Part shown: piece after piece, positions 7,565-14,687 of the stretch
Layout: each line of letters begins with the position of its first letter
Numbering within the stretch: position 1 is the first letter of the stretch
Assembly: GCA_937893145.1 (NCBI GenBank)
Contig: CALBJW010000107.1
Coordinates: forward strand, 1-22,364
Length of the DNA stretch: 22,364 bases
Reading direction: 5' to 3'
Source of the DNA: an uncultured Prevotellaceae bacterium
GTDB lineage: Bacteria > Bacteroidota > Bacteroidia > Bacteroidales > Bacteroidaceae
Program-made: the position numbers and the translations under genes
Notes under the pieces: model-generated
Seen by the model: only the letters and a program-made list of their open reading frames with translations
Databases searched by the model: none
What the model was told of the DNA's origin: nothing

Positions 7565-8683
7565 CTATTTGCTGAATAGCACATCTGGATGATAATGATA
7601 GGCGTTCCTTTCACGAGTAACAAGACCTTTCTCCATGAAAAGCTGTAGCATCCTTTTGTTGGCATTAACACCTCGCTTGTAGCCTTCTTCTGTATATGCC
7701 TCTACAAGAGCTTTGTACATATCCTCGTATGTTTGGGGTGTTGATTTGGCAAAGAGTTTCTGAAGAACCTTCTTGTGTATATCCTCTGACAGTTCTTCAA
7801 GGTTTTTCTCTTTGGGCTTTACTATAGTAACATGGAAGCCTTTGTCAAGTACAGGTAAAGAGTTGTCGTCGATATGGAATGCCCATGAGCTAAACTCTTT
7901 GTCTCGCATGTGCATAGGTCTAACCTCACTGACCTTAGCATCCTGCTTATTCTTGCTTATGATAAGGACTGTTTCTGCTTTATTCTCCAACTCCGTACCA
8001 ATGTGTCCTCTGGTGTTGTTGTCGTTCTTGTTCAGATGAAGAACACAATGGATATGGAGATTGTACTTACTTGTCCATGCCATAAGCATAGTCATGATGT
8101 CAGTGGATTCCTTCGCATTATTGATGTCATACATCAGATCACGTAAGCCATCAATGATTACAAGTCCGATGCCGTCATACTTCCTAAGAGCATAGTCAAT
8201 GAGAGCAATGCGGAGGGCAGGAGTAAACTCACGAAGACCGAAGAGGCGTATGCGCTTATCTTCTTTTTTCAGACTGAGTCCTGCAAGCTTATATATACGC
8301 TCGATGACAGTATGACAATGGTATCTGCTCTGTTCTGTATCGAAATAAAGGATCATGCGTTTGCCTTCAGGAAGACTTGCACGGTAGTTCAAAACAGTCG
8401 AGTTGTTAACTGCTGCAGCTGCTATTGCGGTCAGATTGAACGTTTTCTTGCTTTTAGCCTTACCTGTTGATGCACTGAAATTGCCAAAGGTGGCGATAGT
8501 ACAGTCATCAACCCATAGTATCTGAGGCGGCACTTCAGGTTTTTCCGATGCCCGGACTTCTCCCTGGGTTAGGTAACTTTCAAGCTCTTCATCATTGAAA
8601 TCTGTCTTGTTAAGCATACCCATCTCCAGTGAGTTTATAAAGTCTTCGTCACCTTCATTTCTGGTTTTCTTGTTTCTTGCCAT
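7565..8683 (-). CDS. RepA-like AAA ATPase (AAA_25 type)
   Basis: 372-residue RecA-fold ATPase related to the hexameric RepA helicases of plasmids. A variant Walker A, GKAKSKKT, lies at about 74-81; GKRMILYFDTEQS is at about 107-119; Walker B is LVIIDGL (174-180); and HIHCVLHLNKN at about 210-220 is the sensor-like motif of the family. The C-terminal 90 residues form a small winged-helix-like tail (QLFMEKGLVTRERNAYHYHP). The partner gene is a toprim/primase-like protein, so together they likely drive autonomous replication or mobilisation of the excised element. The third Walker A position from the end is Lys rather than the usual Gly, as in some relatives. The start is ATG at 8683. Confidence 0.85.
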   Translation of the reverse strand: MARNKKTRNEGDEDFINSLEMGMLNKTDFNDEELESYLTQGEVRASEKPEVPPQILWVDDCTIATFGNFSASTGKAKSKKTFNLTAIAAAAVNNSTVLNYRASLPEGKRMILYFDTEQSRYHCHTVIERIYKLAGLSLKKEDKRIRLFGLREFTPALRIALIDYALRKYDGIGLVIIDGLRDLMYDINNAKESTDIMTMLMAWTSKYNLHIHCVLHLNKNDNNTRGHIGTELENKAETVLIISKNKQDAKVSEVRPMHMRDKEFSSWAFHIDDNSLPVLDKGFHVTIVKPKEKNLEELSEDIHKKVLQKLFAKSTPQTYEDMYKALVEAYTEEGYKRGVNANKRMLQLFMEKGLVTRERNAYHYHPDVLFSK

Positions 8684-8792
8684 CGTACTTCTTATTTTTC
8701 TTGAACTTAAACCGACTTACTACAATTTCTGCCTTCTGGAGAAGAGTGGTAAGATACTGGTCTGAATAAACGCAATCATTGTTCTGGCTCAT
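8655..8792 (-). CDS. Candidate 45-residue overlapping small ORF
   Basis: An ATG at 8790-8792, inside the end of the upstream HTH gene, opens a 45-codon frame that ends inside the start of the RepA-like gene (stop TGA at 8655-8657). It fills the 92-base gap between two genes that otherwise do not touch. The product starts MSQNNDCVYSDQYLTTLLQK and ends with a very basic tail (RFKFKKNKKYDGKKQENQK). It overlaps the upstream gene by 17 bases and the downstream gene by 29, as expected of coupled genes. No family is recognised and chance is possible. Confidence 0.4.
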   Translation of the reverse strand: MSQNNDCVYSDQYLTTLLQKAEIVVSRFKFKKNKKYDGKKQENQK

Positions 8793-9159
8793 CTGTGTCA
8801 TTATCTAGGGGATCATTATCTGCGACCTCAGATGATGGTCTGTTGGTCGGTTTTACTCGATTTCTTCTCATCCACTGCGCAAGTTCTGAAACATCAAAGA
8901 AGTTGTTCTTGCCATGTGGTTTATAAAATGGAACCTCACATTTGTGTGTCATCTTGTACAACTGCGACATTGATACTCCAAGATAATCTGCTGCTTCTTG
9001 TTGAGTTAACATCTCTTTTTTTACATACAGTAAAGACTCAATCTTTTTCAGACGAGGTTCCAACACTTTAGGATCCATCGTCTGCAGTGCTTGCAGATTC
9101 AGCTCTAACAACTCGACACGTTTTGATAATAGAGCCAGGTCGATATTCTTTGAACTCAT
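8776..9159 (-). CDS. Excisionase-like HTH_17 DNA-binding protein
   Basis: 127 residues from ATG at 9159; an upstream in-frame TTG at 9183 is less likely. The N-terminal half is a coiled-coil-like helix (LSKRVELLELNLQALQ). Residues about 50-97 form the MerR-type HTH_17 unit seen in excisionases and small element regulators (LTQQEAADYLGVSMSQLYKM, then VPFYKPHGKNNFFDVSELAQ). The C-terminus is acidic and disordered. It is the first gene of the replication module and has its own promoter at 9221-9250. It may regulate the module or aid excision; which one is not shown. Confidence 0.8.
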   Translation of the reverse strand: MSSKNIDLALLSKRVELLELNLQALQTMDPKVLEPRLKKIESLLYVKKEMLTQQEAADYLGVSMSQLYKMTHKCEVPFYKPHGKNNFFDVSELAQWMRRNRVKPTNRPSSEVADNDPLDNDTDEPEQ

Positions 9160-9220
9160 AATTACTTGTTTGAAATTTGACAATAGGGGAGCTGCCCCCG
9201 AATTTGAACCGATTCGGCGG

Positions 9221-9250
9221 CAAAGTTACCCCTAATATGTATAAACCAAC
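9221..9250 (-). promoter_or_regulatory. Promoter of the replication module
   Basis: On the minus strand TAACTTTG (9228-9221) matches the Bacteroidetes -7 box TAnnTTTG exactly, with a TTGG about 17 bases upstream as a weak -33. The leader holds two short hairpins: CCGAAT/ATTCGG, and GGGG/CCCC around AGCTG. It ends at the ATG of the HTH gene at 9159. Confidence 0.6.
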
Positions 9251-9262
9251 CCTAAATGCTAT

Positions 9263-9281
9263 TGACACTTTCAAAGTGTCA
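9263..9281. promoter_or_regulatory. Perfect 19-bp palindrome
   Basis: TGACACTTT and AAAGTGTCA flank a single central C. It lies upstream of the replication-module promoter and downstream of the 9330 gene's stop. It could be an operator, or fold as a 7-bp stem that ends or stabilises the 9330 transcript. There is no good T-run on the minus strand, so the operator role is preferred. Confidence 0.45.
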
Positions 9282-9329
9282 TGGGTATTGTTGTTTTATT
9301 TTCTTTCAGTTGGTTTACTTTCTTTACTT

Positions 9330-10055
9330 TTACTGCATTTCTTTGAGTTTTTTGATGAAACTTGCATATGGTTCCCCAAGAGGGTTTGGCAAGCTACTGA
9401 CTATAGCTGAATAACGGCTTCTTATCGCACCAGCTTTTGAAGGTTTCATTGTTGAACAGGGTGTAAGGAGCTTATGGTCGGCAATTAGTTTCTGCCAATT
9501 ATATCTTATCATCTTCTCTTTTGATAAGCTATAGAAGAAAGTGAGTACTGGCCTGAGCTGTTTGACATAGAGTGTATGATCCAGAGTACACATGAAGAAT
9601 GCTTTGATAGTTTCTTCATCAACATCGTCCTCAAACAAATGTGCCTCATTAGCAAATTGCGTAATGAGGCGAATTTGGTCTTCATTGAACTGTGCAATGA
9701 AGGAAGGACGTTCGTTGACATGTTCTACATGGTTGAACTCGAAGATCATCTTCTTGAAGTCCTCCAATGTGAATGATGCTTTTGTGAAGTACTTGGCTAC
9801 CAAGTCTTCTCTCTCTGTGAGTAGTTCATAAACATTAGAGAGATTACGAGTGTGTTCACGGATGACGTTGCTATCATCTGAGAAAACTGGTAGATGGAAA
9901 CTGATGAAGTCATTGACAAAGCGTTGGAATAGCTTTTTGTCATTGATAACTTCTAACTGGTACTGCTCATAAGCAGCACAAAAAAGAGCCCAAAGTTCGT
10001 CCTTGGGCTGCTCAATCTCAGATTTTGTACATTGTGCCAGACAATGCTTACACAA
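9330..10055 (-). CDS. Unrecognised element protein, start unclear
   Basis: The long frame gives about 241 residues with no in-frame ATG; it could start only at TTG 10053-10055 (TGT AAG CAT TGT follow). A better ATG at 10090-10092, with an A-rich upstream region, encodes KRKTQSSVLSLF but runs into a stop after 14 codons. It would join this frame if the T5 run (10054-10058 on the plus strand) had one base fewer. The protein carries an early CKHCLAQC motif and is otherwise mostly helical and charged (VINDKKLFQRFVNDFISFHL), without signal or membrane segments. I do not recognise a family. It may be intact with a base error, a programmed frameshift, or a decayed gene. Confidence 0.55.
   Translation of the reverse strand: MCKHCLAQCTKSEIEQPKDELWALFCAAYEQYQLEVINDKKLFQRFVNDFISFHLPVFSDDSNVIREHTRNLSNVYELLTEREDLVAKYFTKASFTLEDFKKMIFEFNHVEHVNERPSFIAQFNEDQIRLITQFANEAHLFEDDVDEETIKAFFMCTLDHTLYVKQLRPVLTFFYSLSKEKMIRYNWQKLIADHKLLTPCSTMKPSKAGAIRSRYSAIVSSLPNPLGEPYASFIKKLKEMQ
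9980..10009 (-). terminator. Terminator-like hairpin inside the 9330 gene start
   Basis: On the minus strand AGCCCAA (10009-10003) and TTGGGCT (9993-9987) pair perfectly over a 9-base loop, followed by C and six Ts. It lies about 15 codons into the long frame and about 180 bases after a predicted promoter. It could be an attenuator, the end of a small RNA, or a chance product of the codons. Confidence 0.45.
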
Positions 10056-10194
10056 AAAGAGAGAGCACGGATGACTGAGTTTTCCGTTTCATTTTTCTTT
10101 TTGTGATAATATAAATTAATAATAGGCCACTTCCAGCAATTAGGAGGTGACCGGTTTAACATGCTTGTTATTTGTTTTAGTGAAATTCACGATG

Positions 10195-10202
10195 CAAAGG
10201 TA
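10195..10202 (-). promoter_or_regulatory. -7 box TACCTTTG upstream of the 9330 gene
   Basis: Exact match to the Bacteroidetes -7 box on the minus strand, followed by CATCG, a frequent start-site context. No clear TTTG lies at the usual 19-21 base distance; TTTTTG is about 29 bases upstream. The leader to the first possible start would be about 100-130 bases. Confidence 0.45.
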
Positions 10203-10276
10203 ATTTATATGTATGCAGTCTATCTGCACAACAAAAATAATTTATCGTAATTATGCTTTGTTGCCGTAAAATACAG

Positions 10277-10309
10277 AAAATGCCCATGCAAACGAGGTCT
10301 GCACAGGCA
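10277..10309 (-). terminator. Intrinsic terminator after the HTH gene
   Basis: On the minus strand TGCCTGTGCA and TGCATGGGCA pair over a 9-base loop with two mismatches in the stem centre, followed by TTTT and a T-rich stretch. It lies about 30 bases after the HTH gene and should end the 10338-11428 transcript. Confidence 0.6.
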
Positions 10310-10337
10310 TACAATTATGAGAAAAAAGTATTTAAGT

Positions 10338-10718
10338 TTATTTCTTGCGTCTTGTTCTCTTTCCTAGAGCAGAGTTGATTTCTTCCATGGTCAGCGGTGC
10401 TGTACTCTTGCGGCCAGTCTCTAACCATTTTATCAGTTCATCCTTAAAGAAGGTGATATTCTTACCTCTACGAACATGGGGAATGGAGTTTGATTGTACG
10501 AGATGGTACACGGTAGGTTTCTTTAGATTGACTATCTCACAAGCCTCGCTAATCGTCAAAGGTTCATGATCAGAATTATCTGGTTTGGTCTTGCGAATGT
10601 CTTCACGTAGATTTACCAGAGTTCTTTCCATTCTTTCGACTTTGGATAATACCGCATACATTACTTTCGGGAGATCATTGAAAGTAATTGCTTCAGAACT
10701 TATAGATTCATTTGCCAT
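10338..10718 (-). CDS. Small HTH_17 DNA-binding protein
   Basis: 126 residues. A coiled-coil-like helix at about 14-43 (LPKVMYAVLSKVERMERTLV) is followed by an HTH_17/excisionase-type unit at about 53-101 (PLTISEACEIVNLKKPTVYH, then RRGKNITFFKDELIKWL), and the end is very basic (KRTRRKK). The plan is that of the 8776 protein: helix first, then HTH. It sits 11 bases after the membrane-protein gene, in the same unit, and before a terminator. Possible roles are excisionase or regulator; no target site can be assigned from the sequence. Confidence 0.8.
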   Translation of the reverse strand: MANESISSEAITFNDLPKVMYAVLSKVERMERTLVNLREDIRKTKPDNSDHEPLTISEACEIVNLKKPTVYHLVQSNSIPHVRRGKNITFFKDELIKWLETGRKSTAPLTMEEINSALGKRTRRKK

Positions 10719-10729
10719 ATATTGTAGTT

Positions 10730-11428
10730 TTAATTGTCGTTGTGAAATTCATATTTGTCTTCGTCAGGGACATCTATTTTTATCGTACATTTTCCTCTCG
10801 TTCTGAGAGTTCTTCGGATAGAATCCACTTCAAGGTCTTTCAATTCATTTGGAAAACAAACTTTGATGAACAAGGCTCTGTCTCGCCCTGACCATCCAAG
10901 GCGTTCACCTACATTCCAAATGTAGTGGCGCAAATCTAAGGTTGAGAGCTTACCATTTGTGCGTATTGGGACCAATTCTGCATTTGGAATCTCAAAGACC
11001 TTTATGTTCTGGCACAGTATATCCAAGTCTTCGTCTTTCACATAAGGACTAAAGACTTTATATGTATATCTGACTACTGCAGATACTATGTCAAGTTTCT
11101 TTTTCTTGACTTCCTGGTTGTATTTTTCACGGATGGCATCAGCATCACCAGCATCTACTAGATTGTTGCATATTTGCATTGGCTGGATGTTATTGTTTAC
11201 AATAATGTCTGATGGGGCATTGTCCCTTAACAGACAAAGGAATAAGCTAACCATTATAGCAAACAGCAAATAATAAAGAATATTCAGCAAGGAGAAAACC
11301 TCATTGCCCATTGAGTTAGCTTCTTTCCAAAAGTTATCGAAAAGAAGTACTAACATGAGTGTGATTACATTCGAGAAAAGGAGAATATAGAAATTCTCTC
11401 TAACTTTTTTAGTCATATTTGCTAACAT
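10730..11428 (-). CDS. Two-helix membrane protein, unrecognised
   Basis: 232 residues with two membrane segments at about 13-30 (FYILLFSNVITLMLVLLF) and 44-67 (VFSLLNILYYLLFAIMVSLF), then a cytoplasmic part of about 160 residues with no recognised motif (RYTYKVFSPYVKDEDLDILC, GERLGWSGRDRALFIKVCFP). The ATG at 11428 sits 22 bases downstream of a -7 box; a second ATG four codons on is equally possible. It shares its transcript with the HTH gene behind it. Membrane proteins in this position could act in surface exclusion, abortive defence or signal sensing, but nothing here decides. Confidence 0.7.
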   Translation of the reverse strand: MLANMTKKVRENFYILLFSNVITLMLVLLFDNFWKEANSMGNEVFSLLNILYYLLFAIMVSLFLCLLRDNAPSDIIVNNNIQPMQICNNLVDAGDADAIREKYNQEVKKKKLDIVSAVVRYTYKVFSPYVKDEDLDILCQNIKVFEIPNAELVPIRTNGKLSTLDLRHYIWNVGERLGWSGRDRALFIKVCFPNELKDLEVDSIRRTLRTRGKCTIKIDVPDEDKYEFHNDN

Positions 11429-11449
11429 TTGTTATGAGTTTTGTGACTG

Positions 11450-11457
11450 CAAAGTTA
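11450..11457 (-). promoter_or_regulatory. -7 box TAACTTTG for the membrane/HTH unit
   Basis: An exact Bacteroidetes -7 box on the minus strand followed by CAGTC, 22 bases before ATG 11428. No strong -33 TTTG is seen at the usual distance; an AT-rich stretch takes its place. Confidence 0.5.
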
Positions 11458-11546
11458 GAGAGAATTTTAATAAATACTGCTATTTTTTGATACTTATGTG
11501 ATTGTCTTTAAGTTTATTTATAATTCAGTATTTCAGCGTTTTACGC

Positions 11547-12752
11547 TTACTTTTTCTTTCTCTTTTTATCTTTCTTTTCATCCCTTATTTGGATGTTTTC
11601 TGAATCGGTCTCGTCTTTTCCTTTTTCTTCCTGTGTCGGTTTAACATCTGTTAACGTGATTTTCGTAGATGCCTCACGAGTTTTAGGATCAGCATGAGCA
11701 GTATATATCTGTGTTGTCGCAACACTTTTGTGATTCAAGAGTCTCTGAACGGTATAAATATCCGAGCCTAATTCCAAGAGTAGGGAAGCATAAGTATGTC
11801 GGAAACAATGGAAGGTGATGTGCTTCTTTATTCCACAGTCTTTGAGCCAGTCCTGCATTTCATTATAGGACATCTCCCTCTTGAATCCATCAAAGACAGA
11901 GTTAGAGGTCTGGTTTTCTGGTTCAAGGAGTTCATAAGCCTCGGTGCTTATTGGTACAATGGTCTGTCGCTTGGTCTTAACACAGATGAAGTCAAGGTAT
12001 TTAGTACCATCTGCATAGTTTCGGATATTCTCCCACTTAAGGTTTAGAATATCACTGATACGCAGACCGCTGAGACATGAGAAGATGGCTGCTCTTCTTA
12101 TTACAGGAATCTCACACTCGGATGCGCTGAGCATTCTTACTTCATCAAGGGAAAGACTATTCTTCGTGGTTTCCTTGCATGGGATGTTGTCAAGCATATC
12201 AGCGAGATTGTCTGTGATACGTCTGTCTTTATAGGCGACTTCCAAGACGTTCTTGAAGACATTCCAGTATGCGGAAGCAGTATTCTGGCTAATCTTCTTA
12301 TCATGGATGGTACTGTCTGCATTCAGTAGGTACTCCATGAACTTCCTGCAGAAAGGCAGGTCTAACTCCTCAAATGTGCATTTGCCTTTTGTGAATATCT
12401 CAAAGTGCTTATAGGATGCCTCTCGCTTATCCTTGTTCCTGTCAATCTGGAACTTGAAATAGTCCAGGAAACTTTCCTTCATCTTGTCTGTGCGGAAGAA
12501 GTCATACTTCTCATCCATCACTTCAAGGAAAACCTTACAACGGATTCTTTCTGCTCTGGAAAGAATTGCCTCGTTGTATTCTTTCTGGATTTGATTCGTT
12601 GGATTCTTGTAGATATACAATCCAAGCGAATGGCGACGTCTGAGTTCCATCGTCTCTGGGTCTCTATAACCTGGATAAAACTCCAGAAAGAGCGATTGTG
12701 TGCCGTTTCGTCGGTCTCGGAAACGGAGGGTTACGGTTTTACAACACTGCAT
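11547..12752 (-). CDS. int: Tyrosine recombinase (integrase)
   Basis: Integrates and excises the element. The 401 residues show an N-terminal arm-binding region (TVTLRFRDRRNGTQSLFLEF), a SAM-like core-binding domain (about 90-180), and a catalytic domain with Arg231 (SCLSGLRISDIL), a likely catalytic Lys at 261 (CVKTKRQ), His315-x-x-Arg318 (HCFRHTYASLL), His341 (LLNHKSVATT) and the nucleophile Tyr350 (QIYTAH). All key residues are intact. The tail is highly basic (KKDKKRKKK). The ATG is at 12752; an ACTTTGC motif lies about 32 bases upstream but is not a full -7 box. It sits next to the multi-HTH gene and about 2 kb from the chromosome joint, as expected of an element end. Confidence 0.95.
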   Translation of the reverse strand: MQCCKTVTLRFRDRRNGTQSLFLEFYPGYRDPETMELRRRHSLGLYIYKNPTNQIQKEYNEAILSRAERIRCKVFLEVMDEKYDFFRTDKMKESFLDYFKFQIDRNKDKREASYKHFEIFTKGKCTFEELDLPFCRKFMEYLLNADSTIHDKKISQNTASAYWNVFKNVLEVAYKDRRITDNLADMLDNIPCKETTKNSLSLDEVRMLSASECEIPVIRRAAIFSCLSGLRISDILNLKWENIRNYADGTKYLDFICVKTKRQTIVPISTEAYELLEPENQTSNSVFDGFKREMSYNEMQDWLKDCGIKKHITFHCFRHTYASLLLELGSDIYTVQRLLNHKSVATTQIYTAHADPKTREASTKITLTDVKPTQEEKGKDETDSENIQIRDEKKDKKRKKK

Positions 12753-12837
12753 AGCGATATAATTTTTATTTGAATTTTTGGCTGCAAAGTTCTATATTGA
12801 TATAATGCTGACACATGTCAACGAGAAGTAAATGACT

Positions 12838-14340
12838 TTAATTATCAACATTTTCCAAATTCATAGGGTCAAGGTTCCTTCTTTCCTTGATAATTCGGTC
12901 AAACTCTTCCTTCCTGAAGAACACGAATTGACCATTCTTGATTTTACTTACCCTATAGTGATTGACATAGTAGAATACCAAATCTTTGGTCAGATCGAAT
13001 TTCTTCATTGCCTCCTGGACTGAATAATACCTATCCCTATCTTCAAAATAACCAGTCTTGATAATTTCAATATGCTGCTTTGAGTAATAGGTCTTACCAT
13101 ATTCTACCTTAGATGGAATCTTATGGCGACGAATAAAGGCTGCTGTAGCGTCTTTCGTCATCTTGTAGGTAGTTCTCATCTCTGCAGGAGTTATCCAATC
13201 AGTAATCTCTGCGTAATGATTCTTACGATTGTAGAGTTCATCGATACCTTTCTTCTCGTAGAAGTTGAAACGATTAAGCGAAATCTTAACAATCTTGTTT
13301 TCACGAGTAAGAGTCCAGACATGGCTTAAAGAGCATTTGAACATAGCAGCAACATCTTCTGCTGAGTAATATCCATCCGGGGTAGGAGGACATACGACTT
13401 CTTTTTCCTTTGGCTTCATGACTATCTTATCTGGTTCGTCAATTCGCTCGATTCGCTTTGCTCCTTCCAAACGCTGTTTTGCCACTTTATCAAAATCGGT
13501 ACGGAATATCATTGTGAACTTACCACGCTTCTCTGTCTTGACTTCATAATTTTTGAGAGTGTACGATATTTGGTCTTTTGTGAAGCCATACTTCTCGGTA
13601 ATCTCTTCATAGGTGTACCAGTCGGGATCAGGACCTGCTCCTTTACGCTTGAAGCTGTCGATGTGAATCTTTGAATAGTAAACGGACTTACCACGCTTCA
13701 CTCTTGGAATCTTATGGTGACAGACAAATGTGATTACACCCTGTCGAGACATATTGTATATCTCCATGACTTCCTCCATGGTGTAGTAGTTGTCAAGGTC
13801 TATCTCTTCCAAAAGGTCGGCGAACTTTGAATCAATTGCCTTTTTACTCCAAAAAGTGTTGCGTCCCTCGTACACTTTAGGGATTCCAAGTTTCTCACAT
13901 CGGTTCCATACAGCCTTACGTCCGATGTTGTACTTCTCCATGATCTCCTTCAAACTGTAGTACTCCTTATCCGCTTTCTTTTTATAAGATGTTTTTCTGT
14001 AAGGCACAGCATCGTCAAAGAACTTATCAAGGTCGCTACGTCTAACTAATGTATGCCTGCGCACACGTACAGCTTTTAACATACCTGAATAAAAGTAGCG
14101 ATAGACAGTTGTTAAACCAACTCCAAGTAGGTTCGCAATGTCTTTGGGTGTCAAAAACTGCTTGTCATTCAGCTCGGATGGAATAAGAGAACCTGGAGCA
14201 TTTTCCTTTTCAATTTTCTTCTTTTCAGCCTCTCGTTTCCGAAAGGCGACACGTTCGCACTTTCTGGAGCAGTACTTGGTTGAAATTTTGGTGGCAACAA
14301 ACTGCTTACCACACACAGAACAAGTCTTTAATATCTTCAT
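12838..14340 (-). CDS. Multi-HTH protein with seven repeated units and Cys4 zinc-ribbon-like start
   Basis: 500 residues. Cysteines 7, 10, 24 and 28 form a CxxC...CxxxC ribbon (TCSVCGKQF, KYCSRKCER). Then about seven repeats of an HTH_17/excisionase-like unit follow at about 62-108, 127-173, 185-230, 241-286, 324-370, 382-428 and 438-484. Each has a Tyr/Trp-Tyr/Ile-Ser/Thr start, an E-x-x-x-x-Y helix, and an ending like KRGKSVYYSKIHIDSF. Known family members carry one such unit, so seven in tandem suggest binding to a long stretch of repeated DNA. It lies directly upstream of the integrase gene at the element end, behind its own promoter and phased repeats, so excision control or higher-order complex assembly is plausible. 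The role is inferred; the repeats are seen directly. Confidence 0.8.
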   Translation of the reverse strand: MKILKTCSVCGKQFVATKISTKYCSRKCERVAFRKREAEKKKIEKENAPGSLIPSELNDKQFLTPKDIANLLGVGLTTVYRYFYSGMLKAVRVRRHTLVRRSDLDKFFDDAVPYRKTSYKKKADKEYYSLKEIMEKYNIGRKAVWNRCEKLGIPKVYEGRNTFWSKKAIDSKFADLLEEIDLDNYYTMEEVMEIYNMSRQGVITFVCHHKIPRVKRGKSVYYSKIHIDSFKRKGAGPDPDWYTYEEITEKYGFTKDQISYTLKNYEVKTEKRGKFTMIFRTDFDKVAKQRLEGAKRIERIDEPDKIVMKPKEKEVVCPPTPDGYYSAEDVAAMFKCSLSHVWTLTRENKIVKISLNRFNFYEKKGIDELYNRKNHYAEITDWITPAEMRTTYKMTKDATAAFIRRHKIPSKVEYGKTYYSKQHIEIIKTGYFEDRDRYYSVQEAMKKFDLTKDLVFYYVNHYRVSKIKNGQFVFFRKEEFDRIIKERRNLDPMNLENVDN

Positions 14341-14619
14341 TTTAATCTAATTTTGGTTACTCAATGAGGTCGCATGAGGTCGCTGATTTCTTTTCAACGA
14401 TTTTCACATATTTTCATAGATTTTCATCGTTGTGCCCTAAGTTGCAAGTGTCGTGTAATTGAAGGTGAAATTTTCTTTTCACTTTTTTTCAAATAGTACC
14501 CGAAATTGCATTTTCATGCTTAGAAAAAGACACGAAATTTAGGGGCTCGAATGAAATTTGAGCCAAAATTACAATTAAAAAAGGATATAAACAAATAACA
14601 ACGATTAAGTGTTAAAATG
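14341..14619. promoter_or_regulatory. Leader/element-end region with phased repeats
   Basis: No gene is seen in this stretch. It holds ATGAGGTCGC twice in tandem (14364-14383), ATTTTCA three times at exact 10-base spacing (14400, 14410, 14420) and once more at 14510, and the inverted pair CAACGAT (14395-14401) and ATCGTTG (14426-14432), with a third CAACGAT at 14599-14605. These are typical of protein-binding sites on one face of the helix. They lie mostly in the predicted leader of the multi-HTH gene. Confidence 0.6.
14564..14595 (-). promoter_or_regulatory. Promoter of the multi-HTH gene
   Basis: On the minus strand TTTG (14595-14592), a 20-base spacer, and TAATTTTG (14571-14564) fit the Bacteroidetes -33/-7 pattern exactly. 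The leader to ATG 14340 is about 215 bases and contains the phased repeats. It is the best-formed Bacteroidetes promoter in the window. If it belongs to the element, the element reaches at least to 14595. Confidence 0.65.
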
Positions 14620-14645
14620 AAAAAAGCCACCCAATTAGGTGGCTT
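14620..14645 (-). terminator. Intrinsic terminator of the mnmE transcript
   Basis: GCCACC and GGTGGC (plus-strand positions 14626-14631 and 14638-14643) pair around a 6-base loop, followed on the minus strand by six Ts. It lies about 43 bases after the mnmE stop and should end the ettA-to-mnmE transcript. Confidence 0.8.
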
Positions 14646-14687
14646 TCTGATAGTTACTAATATTTAGTGTACTATGTTGATTATCAG

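Noticed and set aside
9192..9225. T-arm-like GGTTCAAATTC, a possible tRNA remnant
   Set aside because: No acceptor, D or anticodon arm is found, and the sequence folds better as short leader hairpins.
9953..10162. 69-codon minus-strand frame in the 9330 leader as a separate protein gene
   Set aside because: It overlaps the long frame without coding character; at most it could be a leader peptide, so it is only mentioned under the hairpin finding.
10142..10250. AGGAGGTGA followed by a 29-codon plus-strand ORF from 10161
   Set aside because: A strong Shine-Dalgarno site is unusual in this host, the peptide has no recognisable feature, and all neighbouring genes run on the other strand.
11535..11547. 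AGCGT/ACGCT hairpin at the integrase end as a terminator
   Set aside because: The stem is only 5 bp and no T-run follows.
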